Below are positions 8,404 to 16,411 of a stretch of 64,000 nt of DNA, piece after piece. The translations under genes were made by a program, and so were the position numbers. Each line of letters begins with the position of its first letter. The stretch's first letter is position 1. The stretch covers positions 310,001 to 374,000 of the forward strand of contig NZ_CADIJP010000004.1 in NCBI RefSeq assembly GCF_902859725.1, given 5' to 3'. The notes under the pieces were generated by a model. That model was given only the letters and a program-made list of their open reading frames with translations. It ran no database searches and was not told where the DNA came from. Origin of the DNA: Achromobacter mucicolens. Its GTDB lineage: Bacteria > Pseudomonadota > Gammaproteobacteria > Burkholderiales > Burkholderiaceae_B.

Positions 8404-10826
8404 CAGCGGTAGCTCACCGTGCCGATGATGCGGCGCGGCTCGCCGTAGTTGCACGCGCCGTTGTAGCAAATGGACGGGATGTAGGTCTTGTCCGTCAGGT
8501 TGGTGACGTTGAGCGCATACAGCCACGGGCCGCTTTCATAACTGACCCGCGCATCGATCAAGGTGTAGCCCGCGCCCCCCAGCGAACCGCTGGACGGCCG
8601 GTCGGGACGCGCCGACACGTAGCGCAGGCCGGCGCCCGCCTTCAGGCCCATCAACACCCAATCCGACAGGTTCACGTCGGTCCATATGGACGCGGCATGC
8701 AACGGCGTGTTGAAGCGCTCGCCCTCCTCGCCCGGCAGATTGCTCTGGACCACGCGGGCGTCGGTGTAGGTGTAGGCGGCGATCACGTCGACCTGCGGCG
8801 TGACGCGCGCACGCGCCTCGAGTTCCAGGCCGCGCGAGCGCACCTTGCCGGTCTGCACCAGAAAGGTCGGATCGACCGGATCCGGCGTGAGCACGTTCTT
8901 GCGCTCCAGGTTGAAAAGCGCGGCGCTCAGCATCACGTCTTCGCCCGCGGGCTGGTATCGGATGCCGACTTCGTACTGCGTCCCGCGGCTGGGCTCGAAG
9001 CTGCCGTCGTTGCGATCGCGGCCGCTGGTGGGTTCGAACGATTGGCTGAAACTGGCATAGGGCGCCAGGCCGTTGTCGGCCAGGTACACGACGCCCGCGC
9101 GGCCCGTGAAGGCCGAGTCCTTGTCGTTCGAATTGGTGGACGGCGCATGCAAGGCGCGATTCTCCGCGCGCACGTTGTCATGCCGCCCGCCCAGCAGCAC
9201 CACTACCTTGTCCGCTAGCTTGATCTGGTCTTGCAGGTAGATGCCAAGGCGATGCTCGGTGTTGCGGCGCTGCTGCCAAGGCAAGGCCACGACGTCGCCG
9301 GGCAGGTACACCGGATCGAAGACATCGATGGGCGGCAGATTGCCGCGCAGGCGGTCGCTGTTATAGGTCGAACGCGTGTAGTCGAAGCCCGCAAGAAACG
9401 TCTGCGTGACTGGGCCGGTCTCGAACCGCTTCTCGATGTTGGTGTCGATCGTCTGCACCGTGGTGCGGTCGTTAAAGCCGCGTGCGGAGCGGGACACCCG
9501 GCGCTGCGTCGCCGCGTCCACGTCGCCCTGCAACAGTACATAGCGCATGTTCAGGTCCGCGTCGTAATAGCGCATCGACTGGCGGAACTTCAGCGTGTCG
9601 TCGAACGCGTGCTCGATCAGCACGGCCAGCGAGGTCGATTCGATATCGAAGCGATTGTGGTTGGGCTCGCCCAGAAAGCGCGACCGCGGGATCTGGCCGT
9701 TCGGGTTGGTCCAGAGCGAGCCGGTGACCGGCACTTCCGGCGGATTGAACGTCTTGCTGCGCTGATAGTTGGCCAGCAGCGTGACCGAGGTGGCCGTCGT
9801 CGGACGCCACGTCAGGGCGGGCGCGAAGTAGGTGCGATCGTCGGAGCCGTAATCGACGAACTGCTTGCTTTCGCGGAACAGGCCGGTCAAACGATAGGAC
9901 CACACGCCGGCCTCATCGATGGGGCCGCCGATGTCCGCCGAAATCTGCCGGCGGTCGAAACTGCCGCCGTCCACATTGATTTCGCCCATCGATTCGCCGG
10001 GCGGGCGCTTGGTCACGGTATTGACGATGCCGCCCGGCGCCGCGGCGCCGTACAGCACCGATGACGGCCCCCGCAGTACCTCCACGCGTTCCAGGCCGTA
10101 GGGTTCCTGCTTGCCGTTGTACTGACTGATCATGTATCGCATGCCGTCGCGGTAATAGCTGCCGGTCTGCGGGTTGGCCTCGAAGCCGCGGATGAACATC
10201 GTGTCTTCGAAGACCGAGCTCTTGGCGACGAGGCCGGGCATGATGCCGGGGGTGTAGCTCAGCGCCTCTTGCAGGCTCTGCGCCTTCTGATCGCTGATCT
10301 GCGCCGCGCTCACCACGGAAATCGATTGCGGCGTTTCGATGATCGGCGTGTCGGTCTTGGTGGCCGTCGCGCTGCGCGTGGCCGCGATGCCCAGCACCGG
10401 GCCGTCCGGGCGTTCGATCTGGGCGGTGACCGCGATGGGTTCCAGCAAGGTCACGTCCTGGCGCCCCTGACGCAACACGAAACCGCCATCCGGCAGGCGT
10501 TCGGCCACGAGACCCGTGCCGCTCAGCAGCGCCGCCATGCCGGCTTCGGGCGAATAGCGGCCGCGCAGGCCGGGGCTATGGCGGCCGGCGCTCAGATCGC
10601 CGTGGCCGCTGACGAACAAACCGGCTTCGGCGGAGTACAGATTGAGCACCTGGCTCAATGGGCCGGGCGGAATGTCGAAATGGCGGACCTGGGTTTCGGC
10701 CGCCTGCGCGTGGACGGCACTGACGGGCGCCGCGCCGCCCAGCGCCACGCCGATCGCCAGCGCCAGCGGAAGGATGCGCGCACGGCGGATCGGACGGAGG
10801 GGAAAAACAATCAGGGGGTTGGTCAT
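8400..10826 (-). CDS. TonB-dependent siderophore receptor with signalling (STN) domain
   Basis: About 808-residue outer-membrane transducer. A signal peptide (ILPLALAIGVALGG ending VHAQA) is followed by an STN secretin/TonB-type signalling domain (HFDIPPGPLSQVLNLYSAEAG), a TonB-box-containing linker, and a plug domain with ETPQSISVVSAAQISDQ and RGPSSVLYGAAAPGGIVN. The rest is a 22-strand barrel ending in the aromatic residue of SYRW. The start at 10826 is preferred because it gives a clean signal peptide; a start at 10862 is possible and no strong ribosome site marks either. The STN domain and the upstream fecI/fecR-like genes show that it reports ligand binding to its own sigma factor. The ligand is unknown. 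Confidence 0.94.
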   Translation of the reverse strand: MTNPLIVFPLRPIRRARILPLALAIGVALGGAAPVSAVHAQAAETQVRHFDIPPGPLSQVLNLYSAEAGLFVSGHGDLSAGRHSPGLRGRYSPEAGMAALLSGTGLVAERLPDGGFVLRQGRQDVTLLEPIAVTAQIERPDGPVLGIAATRSATATKTDTPIIETPQSISVVSAAQISDQKAQSLQEALSYTPGIMPGLVAKSSVFEDTMFIRGFEANPQTGSYYRDGMRYMISQYNGKQEPYGLERVEVLRGPSSVLYGAAAPGGIVNTVTKRPPGESMGEINVDGGSFDRRQISADIGGPIDEAGVWSYRLTGLFRESKQFVDYGSDDRTYFAPALTWRPTTATSVTLLANYQRSKTFNPPEVPVTGSLWTNPNGQIPRSRFLGEPNHNRFDIESTSLAVLIEHAFDDTLKFRQSMRYYDADLNMRYVLLQGDVDAATQRRVSRSARGFNDRTTVQTIDTNIEKRFETGPVTQTFLAGFDYTRSTYNSDRLRGNLPPIDVFDPVYLPGDVVALPWQQRRNTEHRLGIYLQDQIKLADKVVVLLGGRHDNVRAENRALHAPSTNSNDKDSAFTGRAGVVYLADNGLAPYASFSQSFEPTSGRDRNDGSFEPSRGTQYEVGIRYQPAGEDVMLSAALFNLERKNVLTPDPVDPTFLVQTGKVRSRGLELEARARVTPQVDVIAAYTYTDARVVQSNLPGEEGERFNTPLHAASIWTDVNLSDWVLMGLKAGAGLRYVSARPDRPSSGSLGGAGYTLIDARVSYESGPWLYALNVTNLTDKTYIPSICYNGACNYGEPRRIIGTVSYRW

Positions 10827-10913
10827 GCCACGAATCCGCGATATGGGTGTTGAACTGCCCATAGGCCGGATGAGCGCGGCAAAAGCGGCAAACTAATTTG
10901 TAACGGCGGGGTC

Positions 10914-11897
10914 TCAGCGTGGCTGCAGGGTCGTCCACCACGGCATCGGCTGACTGATCCGCAGCGGCAAGGCCTCGCTCAGCAGGCGCAGCGCGCGATC
11001 GCTGTCCTGCAGAGGGAACGTGCCCGTCACGCGCAGCGCGGCCACGTCGTCGGCGCAGCCCAGATGCCCGCGGCGGTATCGCGCCAGTTCCGCCACGACC
11101 TGCGCCAGCGGCGTCTCCTCGAATTGCACGATGCCGCGCGTCCAGTTGTGGTCGGCGGCTCGCAGCGCCGCGGGCGCCTCGATGCCTTGCGCGCCGCCAC
11201 GCATTCGCATGCCCGCGCCGACCCGATAGCCCGCCGGCGGCGCGCCCGTGAAATGCGCCTGCACCGCGCCCTCCAGCACCGCAAGCGTGGTTTCTCCATC
11301 AATACTGCGCACGTTGAACCGCGTGCCCAGCGCCTGCATCCGGCCTTCGGGCGTGTCCACCACGAAGGTGCGCCCGGGGTCGGCCGCGGTGGAGATCATG
11401 ATCTCGCCGCGCAGCAGCACCAGGCGGCGCTGGTCGCGGGTGTAGTCCACCTTCAAGGCGGTATCGGTATTGAGCCGGATCCGGGTGCCGTCGGCAAGCT
11501 GGGCCTCGTGCGCGCCGCCCACCGGCGTGACCAGGTCTGCCTGCCGGGCCGCCCACGTGCGGCGTCCCACTGGCGACTGCGCGGCGCCCAGTCCCAACAA
11601 TCCTGCCGCGCCCCCGATCAGCGCAACCGTCAACAACCTGCGGCGCTCACGCCGGCCCTGCGCCGCGGCGTTCAGGCTTGCCACGCTGGCTTCCCGCCCC
11701 ATCGGCTGCGCGATCAACGCATCGAAGTGCGCGCCAACGTCCTCGACGCGCTGCCAAGCCCGGCGATGCGCCGTATCGGCGTCCAGCCAAGCCTGCCAGC
11801 GCTCGCGTTCTTCTGCGCTGGCCGCGCCCGAGGTGAGCAGCGCATACCAATGCGCGGCCGCTTCCAGGATGCGTGAGTCGACGGCGGCGGCACTCAT
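10914..11897 (-). CDS. FecR-family transmembrane sigma regulator
   Basis: 327 residues. The N-terminal cytoplasmic domain (about 1-85) binds the sigma factor (EAAAHWYALLTSG, ERERWQAWL). One transmembrane helix lies near 88-107 (LLTVALIGGAAGLLGLG). A periplasmic FecR domain follows (TPVGGAHEAQLADGTRIRLN, then GTRFNVRS) with a C-terminal part that resembles an STN fold (VVAELARYRRG). Its ATG overlaps the sigma-factor stop as ATGA at 11894-11897, so the two are made in step. Role: carry the signal from the liganded receptor across the inner membrane to the sigma factor. Confidence 0.93.
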   Translation of the reverse strand: MSAAAVDSRILEAAAHWYALLTSGAASAEERERWQAWLDADTAHRRAWQRVEDVGAHFDALIAQPMGREASVASLNAAAQGRRERRRLLTVALIGGAAGLLGLGAAQSPVGRRTWAARQADLVTPVGGAHEAQLADGTRIRLNTDTALKVDYTRDQRRLVLLRGEIMISTAADPGRTFVVDTPEGRMQALGTRFNVRSIDGETTLAVLEGAVQAHFTGAPPAGYRVGAGMRMRGGAQGIEAPAALRAADHNWTRGIVQFEETPLAQVVAELARYRRGHLGCADDVAALRVTGTFPLQDSDRALRLLSEALPLRISQPMPWWTTLQPR

Positions 11898-12454
11898 CGG
11901 CTACTCGCCGTGCCGCGGCACAAGCCGTCCGGCTCCAGGTCGGTGTCGAGCAGAAAGCACAGCATGGCCTGTGCGATGTCGTTGCGGACGGTCCGTTCAG
12001 ACACACGCAATTGCGCCGCGATCGCCTCGTGCGTCATGCCGTGGATGCGATGCATCAGGAAGGCTGCGCGCGCGCGCACGCCCAGGCGATGAAGCTTGCG
12101 ATCGATCTCGACCAGCGCCTGCAGCGCCTGGACCTGCACTTCGGGGGATGGGTGGGTGACTTCAGGACGCGCCGCCAGGGTTTCGGCCCATGCGTGTTCG
12201 ATGTCGCGGCGGCGCCAAAAATCGACCAGCAGGCCGCGCGCGATGGTGGTCAGGAATGCGCGCGGTTCGCGCACGTCGGCCAGCGCATGGCGTCGCACCA
12301 GCAAGGTCACAAAGGTGTCTTGCGTCAGGTCGGCGGCCTGATGATTGTCCTGAAGACGGCGATTCAGCCATTTCTGCAACCAGCCGCAATGCGCGGTGTA
12401 CAGGGCAGAAAGCGATGCGGCAACTGCGTGCTCTCGGTCCGACACGGCGAGCAT
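11894..12454 (-). CDS. FecI-like ECF sigma factor
   Basis: 186-residue extracytoplasmic-function sigma-70 factor. Region 2 contains the core-binding and -10 elements (LTQDTFVTLLVRR, then RAFLTTIARGLLVDFWRRR). Region 4 holds the -35-binding helix-turn-helix (MTHEAIAAQLRVSERTVRNDI). It heads the sigma-FecR-receptor-PepSY operon and should drive the receptor gene when the siderophore is present. A Fur-box-like sequence lies immediately upstream. The ATG at 12454 has no clear ribosome site and the putative Fur box is only 8 bases away, so the mRNA leader may be very short or the real start may be further in. Confidence 0.92.
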   Translation of the reverse strand: MLAVSDREHAVAASLSALYTAHCGWLQKWLNRRLQDNHQAADLTQDTFVTLLVRRHALADVREPRAFLTTIARGLLVDFWRRRDIEHAWAETLAARPEVTHPSPEVQVQALQALVEIDRKLHRLGVRARAAFLMHRIHGMTHEAIAAQLRVSERTVRNDIAQAMLCFLLDTDLEPDGLCRGTASSR

Positions 12455-12461
12455 CCAAAAT

Positions 12462-12480
12462 GGAAATGATAGTTATTATT
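12462..12480 (-). promoter_or_regulatory. Putative Fur box upstream of the ECF sigma gene
   Basis: The 19-base site GGAAATGATAGTTATTATT matches the classical Fur consensus GATAATGATAATCATTATC at 14 of 19 positions by eye. It is in an AT-rich island immediately before the sigma-factor start and is the only such island in the operon. It implies iron-dependent repression of the whole signalling operon. Confidence 0.7.
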
Positions 12481-12530
12481 ATACAAACAATGGCTGGGCA
12501 GGTTGGCCAGGTTCTCCTTCTGCGCCAGGC

Positions 12531-12555
12531 AAAAAAAACGCACCCGAAGGTGCGT
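12531..12555 (-). terminator. Intrinsic terminator with UUCG tetraloop
   Basis: Read on the minus strand, the stem ACGCACC / GGTGCGT closes a TTCG tetraloop and is followed by a run of eight T. This is a textbook Rho-independent terminator, 25 bases after the stop of the SDR gene. Confidence 0.88.
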
Positions 12556-12579
12556 GGTTCATGCGGGTAGTGCCGGGAA

Positions 12580-13299
12580 TCATGAACGGCCGGCCAGGCT
12601 GCCGCCACCGTCCACGCCCAGCACCTGGCCGGTAATGAAGCCGGCGTCGTCCGACAGCAGGAAGGCAATGGCAGCCGCCACTTCGGCCGGTGTGCCCAGC
12701 CGCTTCATGGGCACCGATGCCAGCGCCCGCTTTTCGTTGTCGCTGCCGGCGGGCCGGGTGGCGCGGAACATTTCGGTTTCGATGGGGCCCGGCGCAACGG
12801 CATTGGCGGTGATGCCGTATTCGGCCAGTTCCAGCGCCCAGGTGCGCGTGCAGCCCACCAGCGCGCTCTTGGCGGCCGAATAGGCGGTGCGGTCCAGTGC
12901 GCCGTGGATGGAACGGCTGACCACGTTGACGATGCGCCCGGCGCGGCGGGCCTTCATGGATTCGATGAACGCCTGCGTCACCTGCACCGCCACGCGCACG
13001 TTCAAGTCCAGCACGTTGTACAGCGTGGCCAGGTCGATTTCGCCCAGGGGCTGTGGCGACACAATGCCCACATTGTTGACGACGGCGTCCACCGGGAATT
13101 TTTCGCGGATTTCGCGCAGGACTTCTTCGGTACGGCCGGCGTCGGCCAGATCACAGGCGTACAGGTACCCCGGGAAATCGACGTCGGCCGTGTTGCGCGC
13201 GATGCCCACCACATGACAGCCCATGTCGGACAACCGCTGAGTAAGCGCCCAGCCTATGCCTTTGGTGGCGCCCGTGATGAGCACACATTTGTCCTTCAT
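12580..13299 (-). CDS. SDR-family oxidoreductase (FabG-like)
   Basis: 239-residue classical short-chain dehydrogenase. The nucleotide-binding motif TGATKGIG covers 9-16, the structural VVNNVG is near 73-78, and the catalytic Ser128 and Tyr140-x3-Lys144 (TAYSAAKSAL) are intact. The C-terminal family signature LLSDDAGFITGQVLGVDGG is present. Likely NAD(P)-dependent oxidation or reduction of a 3-hydroxyacyl or sugar/alcohol substrate; the substrate is not inferable. It is a single transcription unit with its own terminator downstream and alr's terminator upstream. Confidence 0.9.
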   Translation of the reverse strand: MKDKCVLITGATKGIGWALTQRLSDMGCHVVGIARNTADVDFPGYLYACDLADAGRTEEVLREIREKFPVDAVVNNVGIVSPQPLGEIDLATLYNVLDLNVRVAVQVTQAFIESMKARRAGRIVNVVSRSIHGALDRTAYSAAKSALVGCTRTWALELAEYGITANAVAPGPIETEMFRATRPAGSDNEKRALASVPMKRLGTPAEVAAAIAFLLSDDAGFITGQVLGVDGGGSLAGRS

Positions 13300-13331
13300 G
13301 GGATGAAACCTCGCAGTCTGTTTTCTTGGTC

Positions 13332-13359
13332 AAAAACGGGCGCCTGAGCGCCCGGTTTT
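13332..13359 (-). terminator. Intrinsic terminator after alr
   Basis: Stem CGGGCGC (13337-13343) and GCGCCCG (13348-13354) with a 4-base loop has A and T tracts on its two sides. It lies between the alr stop and the SDR start; read on the minus strand it ends in TTTTT. Confidence 0.8.
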
Positions 13360-13426
13360 CGAAGTAGACACTATCCGGCGTCGTGTGTCTTGTAATTTGC
13401 GTAGCAATTCTTGCCCACCGGACGCG

Positions 13427-14554
13427 TCAGGCATCCCGGGTGACCGGCACCCGCGGGGCCAGAGCGCAGAGCAATTCGTAGCCGATGGTGCCGGCCGCGC
13501 TGGCGACCTCATCCACCGAGGGGCCGTCTTCCCCCCATAGGGAAACCGGCGAGCCCACGCCTGCGGACGGCACGGGCCCCAGATCCACGACCAGCATGTC
13601 CATCGACACCCGGCCCAGCAATTGGGTGCGGATGCCGGCGACCACGACCGGCGTGCCGGTGGAGGCGTGGCGGGGGTAGCCGTCAGCGTATCCGCAGGCC
13701 ACGATGCCGATGCGCATGGCGCGTTCCGCGCGGAACAAGGCGCCATAGCCCACCGAGTCTCCGGCCTTGATTTCCTGGACGGCGATGATTTCCGAATTGA
13801 GCGACATGGCGGGCTTGAGCCCGAACGACGCGGCTTCGGCGTCCGCAAAGGGCGACGCGCCGTAGAGGCAGATGCCCGGGCGCACCCAGTGCGACTGGCT
13901 CTCGGAGCCGACGGCGATGTCGGCAAAGCGCAAGGCGGCGGCCGAATTGCACACGCTGATCGCGCCCGGCAGCTTATGTGTCACCGAATTGAAGACGCTG
14001 AGTTGTTCGTTCACGCCCTGCGGACCGTCCGCGCAGGCGAAATGGGTCATTTTGCCGACCGAGCCCAGCGTGCCCTGCTGTTGAAGCAGCATGGCGCGCT
14101 CGAAGGCGGCGGGAAAGGCCGCCGGGCTGAAACCGAGCCGATTCATGCCGCTGTTGAGCTTGACCATGATGTCCACGCGGCGCGACAGGCGGGCGCGGGC
14201 CAGCATGTCGAGCTGATCGCGTTGATGGACGGTGGTGCTGAGGTGGTAGCGGTCGACGATGTCCAGGTCGGATGGGTTGAAGAACCCTTCGAGCAGCAGG
14301 ATCGGCCCGCCCCAGCCGGCCTCGCGGCAGCGCACGGCCTCTTCGAGGTCGAGCATGGCCAGGCCCTGCGCCTTGGAAAAGCCGGCCACTGCCTGTTCGA
14401 TGCCGTGTCCGTAGGCGTTGGCCTTGATGACGGCCCAGATCGATGGCGGCACCCCGCCGGCAGCGGCGGCGGTCTGGTCCAGGTGGCGGCGCACGGCGTC
14501 AAGGTTGTGCGCAAGGGCAGAAACGGAAACGGTAGCGGAGATTGGGCGCGGCAT
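13427..14554 (-). CDS. alr: Alanine racemase
   Basis: PLP enzyme that interconverts L- and D-alanine for peptidoglycan, 375 residues. The start is placed at 14554 (MPRPISATVS), where the family usually begins. PLP-lysine Lys44 lies in AVIKANAYGHG and the second catalytic base Tyr270 in SVGYGALFRAER. The C-terminal beta domain carries RVSMDMLVVDLG. No neighbour suggests a catabolic (dadX-type) role: no dadA or Lrp partner is adjacent. It is divergent from the hpn operon. Confidence 0.95.
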   Translation of the reverse strand: MPRPISATVSVSALAHNLDAVRRHLDQTAAAAGGVPPSIWAVIKANAYGHGIEQAVAGFSKAQGLAMLDLEEAVRCREAGWGGPILLLEGFFNPSDLDIVDRYHLSTTVHQRDQLDMLARARLSRRVDIMVKLNSGMNRLGFSPAAFPAAFERAMLLQQQGTLGSVGKMTHFACADGPQGVNEQLSVFNSVTHKLPGAISVCNSAAALRFADIAVGSESQSHWVRPGICLYGASPFADAEAASFGLKPAMSLNSEIIAVQEIKAGDSVGYGALFRAERAMRIGIVACGYADGYPRHASTGTPVVVAGIRTQLLGRVSMDMLVVDLGPVPSAGVGSPVSLWGEDGPSVDEVASAAGTIGYELLCALAPRVPVTRDA

Positions 14555-14703
14555 GGTGTGAGATCCTGTGGCGTCCAAGTCTAACTGATCCGGCGCCTCG
14601 GACGGCAGGCGGTCAGATCAAGCGCGGGCGACTACTCTAAAATGAGACCGTTTTCCGCTTTGCGCCGTCTTTGCAGACCTGGTCTGTTCACAGGCTACTT
14701 TCC

Positions 14704-15534
14704 ATGTCCATCGATCACTACGAGAATTTTCCCGTTGCCTCGCTGCTGCTGCCGCGCAGGCTTCGCGGCGCCGTGACCGATATCTACCGGTTCGCCCGCG
14801 CCGCGGACGACATTGCCGACGAAGGCAGCGCGACCGACGAGGAGCGCCTGGCCCAACTGGCCGCGTTCCGCACCGAGTTGCACCGCATCGGCGCCGAACC
14901 CGGCACGCCCCCGGCGCCCGGCTTGCCGCCCCTGTCCGACATCTTCGCGCCGCTGGCGCAGACGATCGCCCGGCACCAATTGCCGATCACGCCCTTCTAC
15001 GACCTGCTGTCCGCCTTCGAGCAGGACCTGACCGTCAAGCGCTACGACGACTACCCTGCCCTCATGGACTACTGCAGTCGCTCGGCCAATCCGGTCGGGC
15101 GCCTGATGCTGCACCTTTTCCAGGCCAGCACGCCACAGAACATCACCGAGTCCGACGCCATCTGCACGGGCCTGCAGCAGGTGAACTTCTGGCAGGACGT
15201 GCGGGTGGACTGGCACAAGCACCGCGTCTATCTGCCACAGGAAGACCTGCGCCGCCACGGCGTCTCGGACGAAGACCTGGCCGCCTGCCGCCTTACGCCC
15301 GCCTGGCGCGAGCTGATGGCCTTCCAGGTCGAACGCACGCGGGCGCTGCTACACTTCGGCGCTCCGCTGGCGCGCCGCCTGCCCGGCCGCATCGGTCTGG
15401 AGCTGCGCCTGGTGGTGCAAGGCGGGCTGCGCGTCCTGGAGCGGATCGAGGCGAGCGGCTACGATGTTTTCATGAATCGCCCCGAATTGGGCGCCAAAGA
15501 CTGGGCCATCATGTTGTGGCGCTCCATCAAGTAA
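14704..15534 (+). CDS. hpnC: HpnC, hydroxysqualene synthase
   Basis: 276-residue trans-isoprenyl diphosphate synthase-like enzyme. With HpnD and HpnE it makes squalene from farnesyl diphosphate: HpnD gives presqualene diphosphate, HpnC converts it to hydroxysqualene, HpnE reduces that to squalene. The first Asp-rich motif is RAADDIADE (residues 32-40). The second region is QQVNFWQDVRVDW, in which the usual second DxxxD is shortened as in other HpnC proteins. ATG 14704 (MSIDHYENFP) is the family start. It is first in a tight three-gene operon, 13 bases before hpnD. Confidence 0.94.
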   Translation: MSIDHYENFPVASLLLPRRLRGAVTDIYRFARAADDIADEGSATDEERLAQLAAFRTELHRIGAEPGTPPAPGLPPLSDIFAPLAQTIARHQLPITPFYDLLSAFEQDLTVKRYDDYPALMDYCSRSANPVGRLMLHLFQASTPQNITESDAICTGLQQVNFWQDVRVDWHKHRVYLPQEDLRRHGVSDEDLAACRLTPAWRELMAFQVERTRALLHFGAPLARRLPGRIGLELRLVVQGGLRVLERIEASGYDVFMNRPELGAKDWAIMLWRSIK

Positions 15535-15547
15535 CAGGCCGTGCCTA

Positions 15548-16411
15548 ATGACCCCTGACGAGTATTGCCAGGAAAAAGCCGCCAAAAGCGGTTCCAGCTT
15601 CTACTATTCCTTCCTGTTCCTGCCTCCCGAGCGCCGGCGCGCCATCACGGCCCTGTACGCGTACTGCCGCGAAGTGGACGACGTGGTCGACGAATGCACC
15701 GATCCGTCGCTGGCGCGCATTAAGCTCGCGTGGTGGCGCACGCAGGTCGACCAGATGTTCGACGGCAAGCCCGATCACCCCGTGACGCGCGCGCTGCAGC
15801 CGCATCTGGAGACCTGTTCGATCACCCGCGCCCGCCTGCTGGCCGTGATCGACGGCATGGAAATGGACCTGGACCAGACCCGCTACCTGGACTGGCCCGG
15901 CCTGCGCAAGTATTGCTGGCATGCCGCCGGCGTGGTGGGTGAGCTGTCCGCCGGCGTGTTCGGCTATTCCGACCCCAAGACGCTGGTGTACGCCGAAAAA
16001 CTGGGCCTGGCGTTCCAGATGACCAACATCATCCGCGACGTGGGCGACGACGCGCGCCGCGGCCGCATCTATATCCCGGTCAACGACATGCAGCAGTTCG
16101 AGGTCAAGGCCTCGGACATCCTGAATGGCGAGTATTCCGACCGCTTCAGCGCGCTGATGAAGTTCCAGGCCGACCGCGCCCGCGAGCTGTACCGCGAGGC
16201 GATGAGCAACCTGCCCGAGGCGGACCGCCGCGCGCAGCGGCCCGGACTCATGATGGCCGCCATCTACCACGCGCTGCTCGACGAGATCGAGCGCGACAAC
16301 TGGCAGGTGCTGCACCAGCGCATTTCGCTCACGCCCCTGCGCAAACTCTGGCTTGCCTGGAAAACCTGGGTGGGCGGCGGACGCGGCCTGGTCCGCCGGT
16401 TGGCGCGGTGA
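15548..16411 (+). CDS. hpnD: HpnD, presqualene diphosphate synthase
   Basis: 287 residues, squalene/phytoene synthase fold. It condenses two farnesyl diphosphates to presqualene diphosphate. Both Mg-binding motifs are complete: REVDDVVDE (Asp44, Asp45, Asp48) and NIIRDVGDD (Asp164, Asp168). It also has FLPPERRRAITALYAYCR at the N-terminus and LARYLDWPG-like residues near 110-118. The gene ends in GGTGA, overlapping the GTG start of hpnE, so the two are translationally coupled. Confidence 0.95.
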   Translation: MTPDEYCQEKAAKSGSSFYYSFLFLPPERRRAITALYAYCREVDDVVDECTDPSLARIKLAWWRTQVDQMFDGKPDHPVTRALQPHLETCSITRARLLAVIDGMEMDLDQTRYLDWPGLRKYCWHAAGVVGELSAGVFGYSDPKTLVYAEKLGLAFQMTNIIRDVGDDARRGRIYIPVNDMQQFEVKASDILNGEYSDRFSALMKFQADRARELYREAMSNLPEADRRAQRPGLMMAAIYHALLDEIERDNWQVLHQRISLTPLRKLWLAWKTWVGGGRGLVRRLAR

